Made by a program: the position numbers and the translations under genes | Notes under the pieces: model-generated | Database searches by the model: none | What the model was told of the DNA's origin: nothing | The model's input: the letters and a program-made list of their open reading frames with translations, nothing else | Shown: piece by piece, positions 17,058-26,147 of the stretch | How the letters are laid out: each line of letters begins with the position of its first letter | Numbering within the stretch: position 1 is the first letter of the stretch | DNA from: an uncultured Hyphomicrobiales bacterium | GTDB taxonomy: Bacteria > Pseudomonadota > Alphaproteobacteria > Rhizobiales > Rhizobiaceae | Reading direction: 5' to 3' | Assembly (NCBI GenBank): GCA_943908365.1 | Contig: CALTTH010000003.1 | Location: 35,104 to 99,103 of the forward strand | Length of the DNA stretch: 64,000 nucleotides

Positions 17058-18836
17058 ATGTTGGACGAGCATGCGCGTATTTCCGCGCTTAAGAATATGC
17101 GCTTACTCGATACTATGCCGAGTGAGAATTTCGACCGTATCACGCGGCTGGTGGCAAATTACTTTGGGTTACCGATCGCAGCCATTTCTTTGACGGATAC
17201 GGACCGTCAATGGTTCAAGTCGAAAGTGGGCGTCGAACACAACGAGATACCTCGACACAAGGCGCCCTGTTCGCAGGTCGCGGAAAACAAGCAGTCTTTG
17301 GTCGTGAAGGATCTGCAGAAAGACGACTACTATGCCGACAGTACGCTAGGTCAGGCCGGAATTCGTTTCTATTGCGGCGTTCCACTGGTAACACCGGATG
17401 GTTACGGCCTTGGTGCACTCTGTGTCTTGGGGATCGAGCCTTTCGAAGTCACAGATGAACAGATGGCGACCCTCTCCGATCTTGCTGCTATGGTCATGGA
17501 TCAGATTGAGTTGCACCATTCGATGGGACGGATTGATCCGTCGAGCGGATTGCCGAACCGTCACCAGTTGATGAGTGATCTCTCTGACCTTGCTCTTCAC
17601 GAAAAAGGTTCAGAGCAGATCATCAGCCTGATTGACCTTGCCCAGACAACGCAGTTCGACCGAATGATGCGCGTCGTCGGCATTTCCTATCTCGATGGTC
17701 TGATGACCAAGGTGGCGCGCATTCTAAGGAAGCATCTGGATGGGGGAACATTCGCCTATCATATCGGCCCCACGCAATTCGCATTCATTGTCGCCAAGGG
17801 TACGAAGGTTGAAGACTATCGACCGTTTCTAGAGCAGATCATGCGTGCGCTTTATAACGAGGTCGAGTTCCAGATCACCATGACGCCTTCCATCGGCTCC
17901 ATGGTTTTCCGCCCTGGCGAGACCAGTGCCGAGGAAATTTTACGGTCGTTGCAAAGTGCCGTGCAGGACGCGCGTATTCATCCATCGAAAATCGCCTTTT
18001 TTTGCCCCTCTCTCGATGTGCAACATCAGCGCAACTTCATGATCCAGCGTGAGTTTCCACGGGCGATTGTCGACGACGCGCAGCTGTCGCTCGTATTTCA
18101 GCCGCGGGTGGACGCCGCCAATGGTCTTTTCAAGAGTGCGGAAGTTCTGTTGCGCTGGACCCACCCGGAGCTCGGGCCAATTTCGCCTGCCGAATTCATT
18201 CCGGTTATCGAAGCGTCAGCCTATGCTCGTGAATTGACCATGTGGGTCATCGCGACATCCCTACAGCAACTTTCCGAATGGAATTACACAGGTTTTCCTA
18301 TCAAGCTTTCCATCAACCTGTCAGCCACCAATCTTCAGGAGGCCGACTTCTGGGATCGGCTCAGCGTCGATCTGGCTCGCTTCGGCGTCGATCACGATCA
18401 GATCGAATTCGAAATAACCGAGACGGCGATGATGATGGAAACGAAAGGGTCGCAGGACCTGCTCGAAACGCTTGCCGCATCGGGCATTCAGCTATCAATT
18501 GACGATTTCGGCACTGGTTACAGCAGCCTATCCTATCTGCAAAAGCTGCCGGTCAAAACCGTCAAGATCGATCGCAGCTTCATCAACGATATGCAGGAAG
18601 GCAATCGAGAGCGCGTCCTCGTTCAGTCCATGATCACGCTCTGCCACTCGCTCGGTTACGAGGTCGTGGCGGAAGGTGTGGAGACGCGCGAGCAAGCCGA
18701 ACTGCTGACCGTCATGGGATGCGATGAGCTCCAGGGCTACTGGTTGTCAAAGCCGATTGCTGCGGACGCTCTTATCCGTTGGATGTCGGAGCGTCACGCT
18801 GCCCAGCATTACCGTCTTGAAGCGATCAGCGCCTGA
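17058..18836 (+). CDS. GAF / degenerate GGDEF / EAL cyclic-di-GMP phosphodiesterase
   Basis: The 592-aa cytoplasmic protein has an N-terminal GAF domain (about 15-155), a GGDEF-like domain and a C-terminal EAL domain (about 335-580). The GGDEF signature is replaced by GPTQF (YHIGPTQFAFIVA), so cyclase activity is unlikely. EAL motifs are intact: EVLLRW (E-x-L), NLSATNL, EITETAMM, DDFGTGYSSLSYL, KIDRSFI, VAEGVET and QGYWLSKP. It should therefore degrade c-di-GMP under control of a GAF signal. A longer frame opens at 16959, but the ATG at 17058 directly precedes the GAF domain. No transmembrane segment. Confidence 0.92.
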   Translation: MLDEHARISALKNMRLLDTMPSENFDRITRLVANYFGLPIAAISLTDTDRQWFKSKVGVEHNEIPRHKAPCSQVAENKQSLVVKDLQKDDYYADSTLGQAGIRFYCGVPLVTPDGYGLGALCVLGIEPFEVTDEQMATLSDLAAMVMDQIELHHSMGRIDPSSGLPNRHQLMSDLSDLALHEKGSEQIISLIDLAQTTQFDRMMRVVGISYLDGLMTKVARILRKHLDGGTFAYHIGPTQFAFIVAKGTKVEDYRPFLEQIMRALYNEVEFQITMTPSIGSMVFRPGETSAEEILRSLQSAVQDARIHPSKIAFFCPSLDVQHQRNFMIQREFPRAIVDDAQLSLVFQPRVDAANGLFKSAEVLLRWTHPELGPISPAEFIPVIEASAYARELTMWVIATSLQQLSEWNYTGFPIKLSINLSATNLQEADFWDRLSVDLARFGVDHDQIEFEITETAMMMETKGSQDLLETLAASGIQLSIDDFGTGYSSLSYLQKLPVKTVKIDRSFINDMQEGNRERVLVQSMITLCHSLGYEVVAEGVETREQAELLTVMGCDELQGYWLSKPIAADALIRWMSERHAAQHYRLEAISA

Positions 18837-18860
18837 CTGCGACCTCAAGCTCACCCCGGA

Positions 18861-19820
18861 TTATTGAACCTCCGCCGAGCACTGGGCTGCGACATCCCTG
18901 ATCTTGCTCTGCTGCTCGATACTGGCTGTATTCGCCATCATCGCGTCGAAGACATTCTCGCTGTGCAGTTTCTCCAAGGTGCAGCCACAAAAGCTTTGGC
19001 AGAGATCGAGGTTGTTTTGGGTCTGCATGCAGCTCGCTTCGCAGCTCTTCTTGTAAGCCTCCACCTGATCCACCGGCGGGGGCGGGAAAGTGATCGATCC
19101 CAAATAGACCAGCGCGATCAGCACCGGCTGGTGAATGAGGTAGAAGGACAGGCTGTGGCGGCCGAAGAAGGCAAGCAGATTGCGCTTGCCGCTGGGCTTG
19201 CGATACCGATCCAGCCACCCGCGCGGCACGGCGATTTGCGCGACACCAAGACCGACAAGAAACGGCGCCAGAAACGGTAACACCGGCACATAGTCGTTGG
19301 AGCGGGGAGGTGCCGTGGCAAATCCGATCCAGGACAGCCAGATCGAGTTGAAGGCATCCGACGAGAAATAGATCGGCGCGAGAAAGGCCAGAACAGCGAC
19401 GGCCAACGTCACGACCGCAGGCAAGCGCAGAAATATGAGACCGATCAGGCTCGCGACGGCGATATTGTGCAGGATGCCGAAGAAGATCCAGCCACCCGGA
19501 ACGGCGAAGAATGTCGCAACCGAGATCAGCAGCGCCGCGCCCGCAACCATCGCAAAACGCTTGCCGAAGGCCGGCCAGTTTATACCCTTTCGATGCGCCA
19601 GAAACAGGCTGAAACCTGCGAGAAACAGAAACGAACTGGCAATCGCCCGCGCATAAAGACGCCACAAACCCTCGGTCGGCGTTTCCGGCGGGATATAGCC
19701 GAACATCGCAAGATCCCAGGTAAAGTGGTAACTCGCCATGGCGATGAGCGCGATGCCGCGCCATGCGTCGAGAAAGCCGATGCGGCCGGACTTGGTAACC
19801 GTTGCGGTTGCCTCATTCAT
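18861..19820 (-). CDS. DUF1624 membrane acyltransferase-like protein with Cys-rich tail
   Basis: The 319-aa protein begins with the DUF1624 (heparan-alpha-glucosaminide N-acetyltransferase-like) pattern: FLDAWRGIALIAMASYHFTWDLAMFGY. About eight hydrophobic helices follow, ending in LSFYLIHQPVLIALVYL (to about 240). The last 70 residues are a hydrophilic tail with C260-x3-C264, C274-x3-C278, C280 and C314, a twin CX3C arrangement. The ATG at 19820 is preceded by AAGGAAA; a longer frame to 19874 lacks support. Acyl donor and acceptor are unknown. It converges with the EAL gene. Confidence 0.87.
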   Translation of the reverse strand: MNEATATVTKSGRIGFLDAWRGIALIAMASYHFTWDLAMFGYIPPETPTEGLWRLYARAIASSFLFLAGFSLFLAHRKGINWPAFGKRFAMVAGAALLISVATFFAVPGGWIFFGILHNIAVASLIGLIFLRLPAVVTLAVAVLAFLAPIYFSSDAFNSIWLSWIGFATAPPRSNDYVPVLPFLAPFLVGLGVAQIAVPRGWLDRYRKPSGKRNLLAFFGRHSLSFYLIHQPVLIALVYLGSITFPPPPVDQVEAYKKSCEASCMQTQNNLDLCQSFCGCTLEKLHSENVFDAMMANTASIEQQSKIRDVAAQCSAEVQ

Positions 19821-19899
19821 TCTGTGATTTCCTTCGCAACGGTGAGGGGGGCTTTGCCTGCGCTTCGCCCACAAAGTGGGGCGATTTCATGACAGGCGA

Positions 19900-20586
19900 T
19901 TAATGATCGTCCATGATGGCGAGACGCGCTTCCGAGTAGAACTGGCGTCTCAACAGCGCGACGATGATGATCACGGTCATGACGATGAAGACATAGGCGT
20001 TGATAAACCAGCCAAGATAACCGATCGACAGAAAGAAGGTCCTGAGGCCATCATTGAAATTCTTCGCCGCAATGACATTCATGCGGATGACGTTTTCCGC
20101 CGCGCGCTCGGCCGCTTTTCTATCCGCATTCGCCTCATGCATCATCGGCATTCCACCGAAAAGGATGGTGCAATAGTTGAACAACCGGTACGACCAGCCG
20201 AATTTGAAGAAGGCATAGCCGAAAAGACAGGTCAGCCCGATAACCTTCAGCTCGAAAGCGGTTCGTCCGCCATAATAGACGAATGGCATGTCGCGAAACA
20301 CCGATTCGACTCGGTCGGTGGCGCCGAGGAGCGCGAAGCACCCGCCGATCGCGAAAATCGAGGTCGACGCGAAGAAGGCCGTGCCGTTTTGAAGGCCTGC
20401 CATGATCTGCGTGTCGATCATCTTCAGATCGCGCGACAGAGAGTTGTAGATCCACCGTCTGCGCCGGTCGGCCATGGCTTGATTGAGGCTGGTTCTGCCA
20501 AATGGCGATCGTGCGGTGGTGATATAGGCGTAGGACACCCACAGAACCAGGAATATGACGAGCGCGATGTAGTCCATTGTCGTCAT
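19900..20586 (-). CDS. DUF599 family membrane protein
   Basis: The 228-aa protein starts MTTMDYIALVIFLVLWVSYAY, the typical opening of DUF599 proteins. It has about four hydrophobic segments and conserved stretches RRRWIYNSLSRDLKMIDTQIM and FFLSIGYLGWFINAYVFI. The function of the family is unknown. The frame opens at 20679, but the ATG at 20586 matches family length. It lies 79 nt upstream of the DUF1624 gene on the same strand, so cotranscription is possible. Confidence 0.87.
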   Translation of the reverse strand: MTTMDYIALVIFLVLWVSYAYITTARSPFGRTSLNQAMADRRRRWIYNSLSRDLKMIDTQIMAGLQNGTAFFASTSIFAIGGCFALLGATDRVESVFRDMPFVYYGGRTAFELKVIGLTCLFGYAFFKFGWSYRLFNYCTILFGGMPMMHEANADRKAAERAAENVIRMNVIAAKNFNDGLRTFFLSIGYLGWFINAYVFIVMTVIIIVALLRRQFYSEARLAIMDDH

Positions 20587-21128
20587 GTCCGTCCCGCCCC
20601 GTAACCCGCTTCTCGCCTTTTCCGCCAGGCGATGACCTGGCGTGTTTTCGAAGGTTGTCATACCAAGAAATGATTGCAAGGCAATCGAGACATGCCGGCG
20701 GAAAAATCCGATCCATTTTAGCGCGCGCTAACCATCCGGTAAGCTTATACCATTAGACAGATCGGCGAGGCTCCGGAGCGGGTATTGAGTACCGGGCCTC
20801 TTCTTCTCATTTCCGTTCATTCCAGGAGAGGAAGGCGTGCCTTCAGCGGTTTTTTCCTCTCTCGAAATTTGACAAGAGCCGCATCGCATCCTACCTTGAT
20901 TTTAGCGATCCGACGCTTTCCCCATGAGAGCCGATGTCGACTTGACCGCGAAGTGCGGACGGGCATCAGTCTTTTGTGACGGTTACCGCGACGATCCAGC
21001 ATGATCGACCGGGAGAACGCCTCCATATCTACGAATCGTTCTCTTTTCATGTCTGGCGCCTCAAGGCTTTTGGCACAGTCCGAACTGGCGGTCGGATCGC
21101 TCTCAATTTTTCTCCCTGCAGGTTCTGA
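20587..21128. other. Gene-free stretch upstream of cobU
   Basis: No credible coding frame on either strand; the long minus-strand frame here is a shadow of cobU. A small stem (GAAGGC/GCCTTC) followed by a T-run lies near 20830-20866. I looked for a cobalamin riboswitch and could not find its conserved B12-box or core elements. Confidence 0.45.
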
Positions 21129-21653
21129 ATGAGCGAGATATCTCGTGCCGTCCTGGTGCTCGGCGGCGCGCGCTCGGGCAAGTCCGCTTTTGCTGAACGG
21201 CTGGTGCTCTCGTCTGAGGGGGCCGCTCATTACGTGGCGACAGGCCGCGCCTGGGATGAGGAAATGAAATCTCGTATCGCCAGCCACCGTCTTCAGCGCG
21301 GGGATCAATGGATCACGCATGAGGAACCGTTGCATCTGGTGGAGACGTTGGAACGTCTCGATGACGCGTCCAACACCATCCTCGTTGATTGCTTGACCCT
21401 TTGGGTCACGAACCTGATGATGGAAGAGGGGCGGGACGTTGAAGCAGCTTTTCTGCCACTTGTTGAACACGTGGCGAAAGCCAAAGCGAAGATTGTCTTC
21501 GTTTCGAACGAGGTAGGCCTCGGCATCGTGCCCGAGAATCGCATGGCGCGAGACTTTCGCGATCATGCTGGCCGGCTGCATCAGAGGATCGCCGCTGCTG
21601 CCTCGGAAGTCTATTTCATCGCGGCCGGCTTGCCGTTGAAGATGAAAGGGTAG
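21129..21653 (+). CDS. cobU: Bifunctional adenosylcobinamide kinase / adenosylcobinamide-phosphate guanylyltransferase
   Basis: The 174-aa protein has the P-loop GGARSGKS (residues 12-19), then YVATGRAWDEEM, HRLQRGDQWITHEEP and a DCLTLWVTNLM Walker-B-like segment. The C-terminal VSNEVGLGIVPENRMARDFRDHAGRLHQRIA is strongly diagnostic of CobU/CobP. It phosphorylates adenosylcobinamide and forms GDP-cobinamide in late cobalamin assembly. Here it is separated from any other cob gene. The ATG at 21129 has AGG at 6 nt. Confidence 0.95.
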   Translation: MSEISRAVLVLGGARSGKSAFAERLVLSSEGAAHYVATGRAWDEEMKSRIASHRLQRGDQWITHEEPLHLVETLERLDDASNTILVDCLTLWVTNLMMEEGRDVEAAFLPLVEHVAKAKAKIVFVSNEVGLGIVPENRMARDFRDHAGRLHQRIAAAASEVYFIAAGLPLKMKG

Positions 21654-21700
21654 GTCGCCCATCGCACGCCCGGATTTGCCTCGGCGCGGCCCTCCAACTC

Positions 21701-21760
21701 TTTAAATCTACGCGTCGTGCTGATCCGAAAATCGAGTTCTATTTTCGGGCCTATGCTGTC
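21701..21760 (+). repeat. Dispersed intergenic repeat type 2, copy 1
   Basis: A 60-bp unit begins TTTAAATCTACGC and ends ATGCTGTC. It contains an internal stem formed by CCGAAAA and TTTTCGG. A diverged copy in the same orientation lies at 41646-41704. Confidence 0.65.
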
Positions 21761-21884
21761 GTGTCTCTCTGGGCCTCCCACAAATCCGCCACAGAGGCAT
21801 CGTGATTTGCTGCGTCTGCATCGTTTTGATGCCGAATGCTTGATGCGATTTTATCCAGTCAAATCGATCCGGAGCCAGCAGCAC

Positions 21885-22562
21885 ATGTCATCCTCCGTCT
21901 TCAAAGCCATTCTCTGCGGCCTAGCCATCTCCATCTCCGGGAAAGCCCTTGCCGCGCAAGCGAGTTGGCCGGATACACCTGTCGGCCGTCTCGCGGCGCT
22001 GGCCACCGTTCAGGATCTGAGCGTCCAGCTGCTCAGCGAGGACAGCGCGACATTGACACTGGAGCATTGGTGCGCAGACCATAAGCTCGCTGAACCCGCG
22101 AAAATCTCGGCGGTCCGCCTCAAGGACATGAAGACAGCACCGGATGAGGTGCGCCACCAATTGAACGTTTCCGCCTCCGACCCGCTCGGCTACCGGCACG
22201 TTTTGCTGAAATGCGGCAATCTGGTGCTTTCGGAAGCGGATAACTGGTATGTGCCGGATCGGTTGACGACGGACATGAACCAGACGCTGGACACCACGGA
22301 TACGCCCTTCGGCAAGGTCGTGCTACCACTTCATTTCCAGCGTCACACCAACTCCTCCGAGCTGATCTGGCAGCCTCTTCCAGAGCAGTGGGAAATGGGA
22401 CAGGCAATTCCGCCCGGCCACAGCACCGCACTGAATATCCCTCAAACTCTGATCACCAATGAAGCCGTTCTTACAAAGCCGGATGGGAGCCCGATCAGCT
22501 TTGTCATCGAGAACTACAAGGCCGCGCTCCTGAGCTTCCCGCCGCCCGCTATCGCTCGCTGA
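21885..22562 (+). CDS. Secreted hypothetical protein, possibly chorismate-lyase-like fold
   Basis: The 225-aa product starts at the ATG at 21885 (GGAG upstream) with a signal peptide (SSSVFKAILCGLAISISGKA, cleavage near ALA-AQA). An open frame extends back to 21717 but crosses a repeat, so the downstream start is preferred. The pattern YRHVLLKCGNLVLSEADNWYVPDRL followed by TDTPFGKVVLPL resembles UbiC/UTRA chorismate-lyase-like proteins, which is unusual for an exported protein. Function is unknown. It precedes fixN but is separated from it by the FixK box. Confidence 0.75.
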   Translation: MSSSVFKAILCGLAISISGKALAAQASWPDTPVGRLAALATVQDLSVQLLSEDSATLTLEHWCADHKLAEPAKISAVRLKDMKTAPDEVRHQLNVSASDPLGYRHVLLKCGNLVLSEADNWYVPDRLTTDMNQTLDTTDTPFGKVVLPLHFQRHTNSSELIWQPLPEQWEMGQAIPPGHSTALNIPQTLITNEAVLTKPDGSPISFVIENYKAALLSFPPPAIAR

Positions 22563-22598
22563 TCGGGCGACCGCGCGCGGTCCTTTGAGGCCTCGGTC

Positions 22599-22612
22599 TT
22601 GATTTGGATCAA
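22599..22612 (+). promoter_or_regulatory. FixK/FNR box of fixNOQP
   Basis: TTGATTTGGATCAA is a perfect match to the TTGAT-N4-ATCAA anaerobox. Its centre is about 123 nt upstream of the fixN start, consistent with a class II FixK/FnrN-activated promoter. Confidence 0.93.
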
Positions 22613-22728
22613 GGTCGCTTGCCGTAGCGGGTGGCAAAGCTGCAAACGACGCGAAAGCATGTTTGCCGCTGTGATTCCGGTTCCTTCGCTCCGCGTCATA
22701 TCTGATGTGACGTTGGGGGAAGCCAACA

Positions 22729-24351
22729 ATGAACTCTACTTTAGGAATAGCGATGGTGGCCGCGGGGGCCTTCCTCGCGTTGCTCGGGGCGGCCTTCGCT
22801 CACGACAATCTCTTTGCCGCCCATATGTGGGTGCTGTTCTTCGTGCTCCTGGTTGGCACGGTCGTGATGCTGCGCCGCGTCTCCTTCGCGCCTGTCGATC
22901 CGGCAGTCCAGGCACGCAGGAAGACCGAATATTTCGATGACGTGATCCGCTATGGCGTAGTCGCCACGGTCTTCTGGGGCGTGGTCGGTTTTCTGGTGGG
23001 CGTGATCGTCGCGCTTCAGCTTGCCTATCCGGACCTGAACATCCAGCCATGGTTCAATTTCGGCCGCGTTCGTCCGCTGCATACCTCCGCCGTCATTTTC
23101 GCCTTTGGTGGAAATGCGCTGATCGCAACCTCCTTTTACGTGGTGCAGCGCACCTGTCGCGCACGCCTGTTCGGCGGCGACCTCGGCTGGTTCGTCTTCT
23201 GGGGCTACAATCTCTTCATCGTCATGGCAGCGACCGGTTACCTGCTCGGCATCACGCAGGGCAGGGAATATGCCGAGCCTGAATGGTATGTCGATATCTG
23301 GCTCACCATTGTCTGGGTGGCCTATCTGATCACCTTCCTTGGCACCATCTTCGTGCGCAAGGAGCCGCATATCTATGTGGCGAACTGGTTCTACCTTTCC
23401 TTCATCGTTACCATCGCGATGCTCCACATCGTCAACAATCTGGCGGTGCCGGTGTCGTTCCTCGGCGTGAAGAGCTATTCGGCCTTCTCGGGCGTCCAGG
23501 ACGCGTTGACGCAATGGTGGTACGGCCACAATGCCGTCGGCTTCTTCCTGACCGCCGGCTTCCTAGGGATGATGTACTACTTCATTCCCAAGCAGGTGAA
23601 CCGCCCGGTCTATTCCTACCGCCTGTCGATCATCCACTTCTGGGCGCTGATCTTCATGTATATCTGGGCGGGTCCCCACCACCTGCATTACACGGCACTT
23701 CCCGACTGGGCACAGACGCTTGGCATGGTGTTCTCGATCATGCTTTGGATGCCTTCATGGGGCGGTATGATCAACGGTCTGATGACGCTCTCTGGCGCAT
23801 GGGACAAGCTGCGCACCGACCCGATCCTGCGCATGATGATCATGGCCGTTGCCTTCTACGGCATGGCGACCTTCGAAGGGCCGATGATGTCGATCAAGGC
23901 CGTCAATTCTCTCAGCCACTATACGGACTGGACCATCGGCCACGTGCATTCAGGCGCGCTTGGATGGAACGGCATGATCACCTTCGGCGCGGTCTATTTC
24001 CTTGTCCCGAAACTGTGGCATCGCGAACGGCTCTACAGCCTGGTGTTGGTCAACTGGCACTTCTGGCTCGCCACGCTTGGTATCGTCGTCTACGCCGCTT
24101 CCATGTGGGTTGCCGGCATCCAGCAGGGCCTGATGTGGCGTGAGTATGATGCGCAGGGCTTCCTCGTCTATTCCTTCGCCGAAACCGTCGCTGCAATGTT
24201 CCCATACTATCTGCTGCGCGCGATGGGCGGCCTGCTGTTCCTCAGTGGCGCAATCGTCATGGCCTACAACATCACCAGAACCATTCTCGGCCATATGCGC
24301 GAAGAGAACACCGGCAAGGCTGCAGCGCCCAAGCTGCAACCGGCAGAGTAA
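22729..24351 (+). CDS. fixN: Cytochrome cbb3 oxidase subunit I
   Basis: The 540-aa catalytic subunit has about 12-14 transmembrane helices. The FNFGRVRPLHTSAVIFAFGGNA segment carries the low-spin heme b ligand region; WWYGHNAVGFFLTAGFLG and GPHHLHYTALPDWAQ hold the CuB and heme ligands; DWTIGHVHSGALGWNGM is the conserved C-terminal His region. It reduces O2 to water with high affinity in the inner membrane. It is the first gene of fixNOQP, behind a perfect FixK box. Start ATG at 22729 after GGGGGA. Confidence 0.98.
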   Translation: MNSTLGIAMVAAGAFLALLGAAFAHDNLFAAHMWVLFFVLLVGTVVMLRRVSFAPVDPAVQARRKTEYFDDVIRYGVVATVFWGVVGFLVGVIVALQLAYPDLNIQPWFNFGRVRPLHTSAVIFAFGGNALIATSFYVVQRTCRARLFGGDLGWFVFWGYNLFIVMAATGYLLGITQGREYAEPEWYVDIWLTIVWVAYLITFLGTIFVRKEPHIYVANWFYLSFIVTIAMLHIVNNLAVPVSFLGVKSYSAFSGVQDALTQWWYGHNAVGFFLTAGFLGMMYYFIPKQVNRPVYSYRLSIIHFWALIFMYIWAGPHHLHYTALPDWAQTLGMVFSIMLWMPSWGGMINGLMTLSGAWDKLRTDPILRMMIMAVAFYGMATFEGPMMSIKAVNSLSHYTDWTIGHVHSGALGWNGMITFGAVYFLVPKLWHRERLYSLVLVNWHFWLATLGIVVYAASMWVAGIQQGLMWREYDAQGFLVYSFAETVAAMFPYYLLRAMGGLLFLSGAIVMAYNITRTILGHMREENTGKAAAPKLQPAE

Positions 24352-24362
24352 GGAGATCGATC

Positions 24363-25094
24363 ATGTCTATTCTGGACAAACACGGCATTATCGAACGCAA
24401 CGCCACCTTGCTTCTCGTCGGATCGCTGGCGGTCGTCTCGGTCGGCGGCATCGTGGAGATCGCGCCGCTTTTCTATCTGGAAAACACAATCGAGAAGGTG
24501 GAGGGCATGCGGCCTTACTCGCCGCTCGAGCTTGCGGGTCGCAACATCTACATCCGCGAAGGTTGCTACGTCTGCCATAGCCAGATGATCCGCCCCTTCC
24601 GCGATGAGGTGGAGCGATACGGTCATTACAGCCTTGCGGCAGAAAGCATGTACGACCATCCATTCCAGTGGGGTTCGAAAAGAACCGGACCGGATCTGGC
24701 GCGCGTGGGGGATCGCTATTCGAACGAATGGCATGTCCAGCATTTGAGCGCGCCACGTTCCGTCGTGCCGGAATCGATCATGCCAAGCTACGCCTTCCTG
24801 AAGACGACACCGCTGCAGGTGACGAATATGGCGATGGAGTTGAAAGCCAACCGGGACGTCGGCGTGCCCTATAGCGACGACATGCTGCAGAACGCCGAGG
24901 CCGACATGAAGACGCAGGCAGATCCGAACGCCGACACGACGGCGCTGGAGGCGCGGTATCCCAAGGCAAAGATCGGAGATTTCGACGGTGATCCGACGAA
25001 GCTGACCGAAATGGACGCGCTGGTCGCCTATTTGCAGATGCTCGGCACGTTGGTCGATTTTTCGACCTACGACGACGCTGCCGGTTACCGATAG
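24363..25094 (+). CDS. fixO: Cytochrome cbb3 oxidase subunit II (monoheme cytochrome c)
   Basis: The 243-aa membrane-anchored cytochrome c has one N-terminal transmembrane helix (about 13-38). Its heme site is CYVCHSQMIRPF (C68, C71, H72), followed by WGSKRTGPDLARVG. It passes electrons from FixP to FixN. It begins 11 nt after fixN with AAGGAGA upstream. Confidence 0.97.
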   Translation: MSILDKHGIIERNATLLLVGSLAVVSVGGIVEIAPLFYLENTIEKVEGMRPYSPLELAGRNIYIREGCYVCHSQMIRPFRDEVERYGHYSLAAESMYDHPFQWGSKRTGPDLARVGDRYSNEWHVQHLSAPRSVVPESIMPSYAFLKTTPLQVTNMAMELKANRDVGVPYSDDMLQNAEADMKTQADPNADTTALEARYPKAKIGDFDGDPTKLTEMDALVAYLQMLGTLVDFSTYDDAAGYR

Positions 25095-25106
25095 GAGGAC
25101 CACGAG

Positions 25107-25259
25107 ATGGAAACCTACACCGCCATGCGCCACTTTGCCGATAGCTGGGGCCTGCTCGTTATGACGCTCTTCTTCCTCTGCGTCGTCCTTTTCACCTTGC
25201 GTCCCGGTGGCGGAAAGGCCGCCAGCGACGCCGCCAAGATTCCTCTCAAGGAGGATTGA
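25107..25259 (+). CDS. fixQ: Cytochrome cbb3 oxidase small subunit
   Basis: The 50-aa protein has one transmembrane helix (GLLVMTLFFLCVVLFTLRPG) and a short polar tail (ending IPLKED). This is typical CcoQ, which stabilises the complex. The ATG at 25107 follows AGGAGG, 12 nt after fixO, and fixP begins 4 nt after its stop. Confidence 0.95.
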   Translation: METYTAMRHFADSWGLLVMTLFFLCVVLFTLRPGGGKAASDAAKIPLKED

Positions 25260-25263
25260 TACC

Positions 25264-26127
25264 ATGTCGGACAAACACATAGACCAGATCAGCGGCGTCG
25301 AAACCACCGGCCATGAGTGGGACGGCATTCGCGAGCTGAACAACCCCATGCCCCGCTGGTGGGTGTGGACGTTTTACGCCACTATCGTCTGGGCCATCGG
25401 CTACACGATTGCCTTTCCGGCCTGGCCGCTGATCAGCGGTGCGACGCAAGGCGTACTCGGCTGGAGCAGCCGCGCCACTGTGGCAACCGAGATGGCCAAT
25501 GCCAAGGCAGGCCAGAACGCCTACCTCGACAAGATCGCATCCTCGTCACTGGAGGATATCCAGACCGACAGCGAACTCATGCAGTTTGCCGTTGCCGGTG
25601 GCGCCGCGGCCTTCAAGGTCAACTGCATCCAATGCCACGGCTCTGGTGCTGAGGGCGGCAACGGATATCCCAACCTCAACGACGATGACTGGCTGTGGGG
25701 TGGTAAGGCAGAGGATGTCTACACGACCATCACCCACGGCATACGCTTCACCGAGGATCCGGAAACGCGCGTGTCGGAAATGCCGGCTTTTGCCGATGTG
25801 CTAAAGAGCGATGAAATCCGTGCCGTCGCGGCCTATGTCGTCAGCCTGACAGGAACGCCGCATGATCCGGGAATGATCGAACCGGGCAAGCAGATATTCG
25901 CCGACAACTGCGCTTCGTGTCACGGGGACGATGCCAGGGGCAACCGCGATATGGGCGCTCCAAACCTCGCTGATGCAATCTGGCTGAAGGCCCATGGCGA
26001 AGAGGGCATCGTGGCCCAGATTCGGGCACCAAAGCATGGTGTCATGCCCGCTTGGGGCGAACGTCTGGGAGATACCACGGTCAAGCAACTGGCGCTCTTC
26101 GTCCACTCACTGGGTGGTGGTGAATAG
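25264..26127 (+). CDS. fixP: Cytochrome cbb3 oxidase subunit III (diheme cytochrome c)
   Basis: The 287-aa protein has an N-terminal cytoplasmic stretch, one transmembrane helix (WWVWTFYATIVWAIGYTIAF, about 32-51) and two periplasmic heme c domains with CIQCH (C121/C124) and CASCH (C216/C219). Axial Met candidates are in SEMPAF and HGVMPAW. A frame opens at 25207 inside fixQ, but the ATG at 25264 follows AAGGAGG and gives normal length. It is the last gene of the operon, before a terminator. Confidence 0.97.
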   Translation: MSDKHIDQISGVETTGHEWDGIRELNNPMPRWWVWTFYATIVWAIGYTIAFPAWPLISGATQGVLGWSSRATVATEMANAKAGQNAYLDKIASSSLEDIQTDSELMQFAVAGGAAAFKVNCIQCHGSGAEGGNGYPNLNDDDWLWGGKAEDVYTTITHGIRFTEDPETRVSEMPAFADVLKSDEIRAVAAYVVSLTGTPHDPGMIEPGKQIFADNCASCHGDDARGNRDMGAPNLADAIWLKAHGEEGIVAQIRAPKHGVMPAWGERLGDTTVKQLALFVHSLGGGE

Positions 26128-26147
26128 CGCGACTGAAAAGGCAATTG

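Noticed and set aside
20587..21128. Cobalamin riboswitch upstream of cobU
   Set aside because: Searched by eye for the B12 box and core; no matching elements were found.
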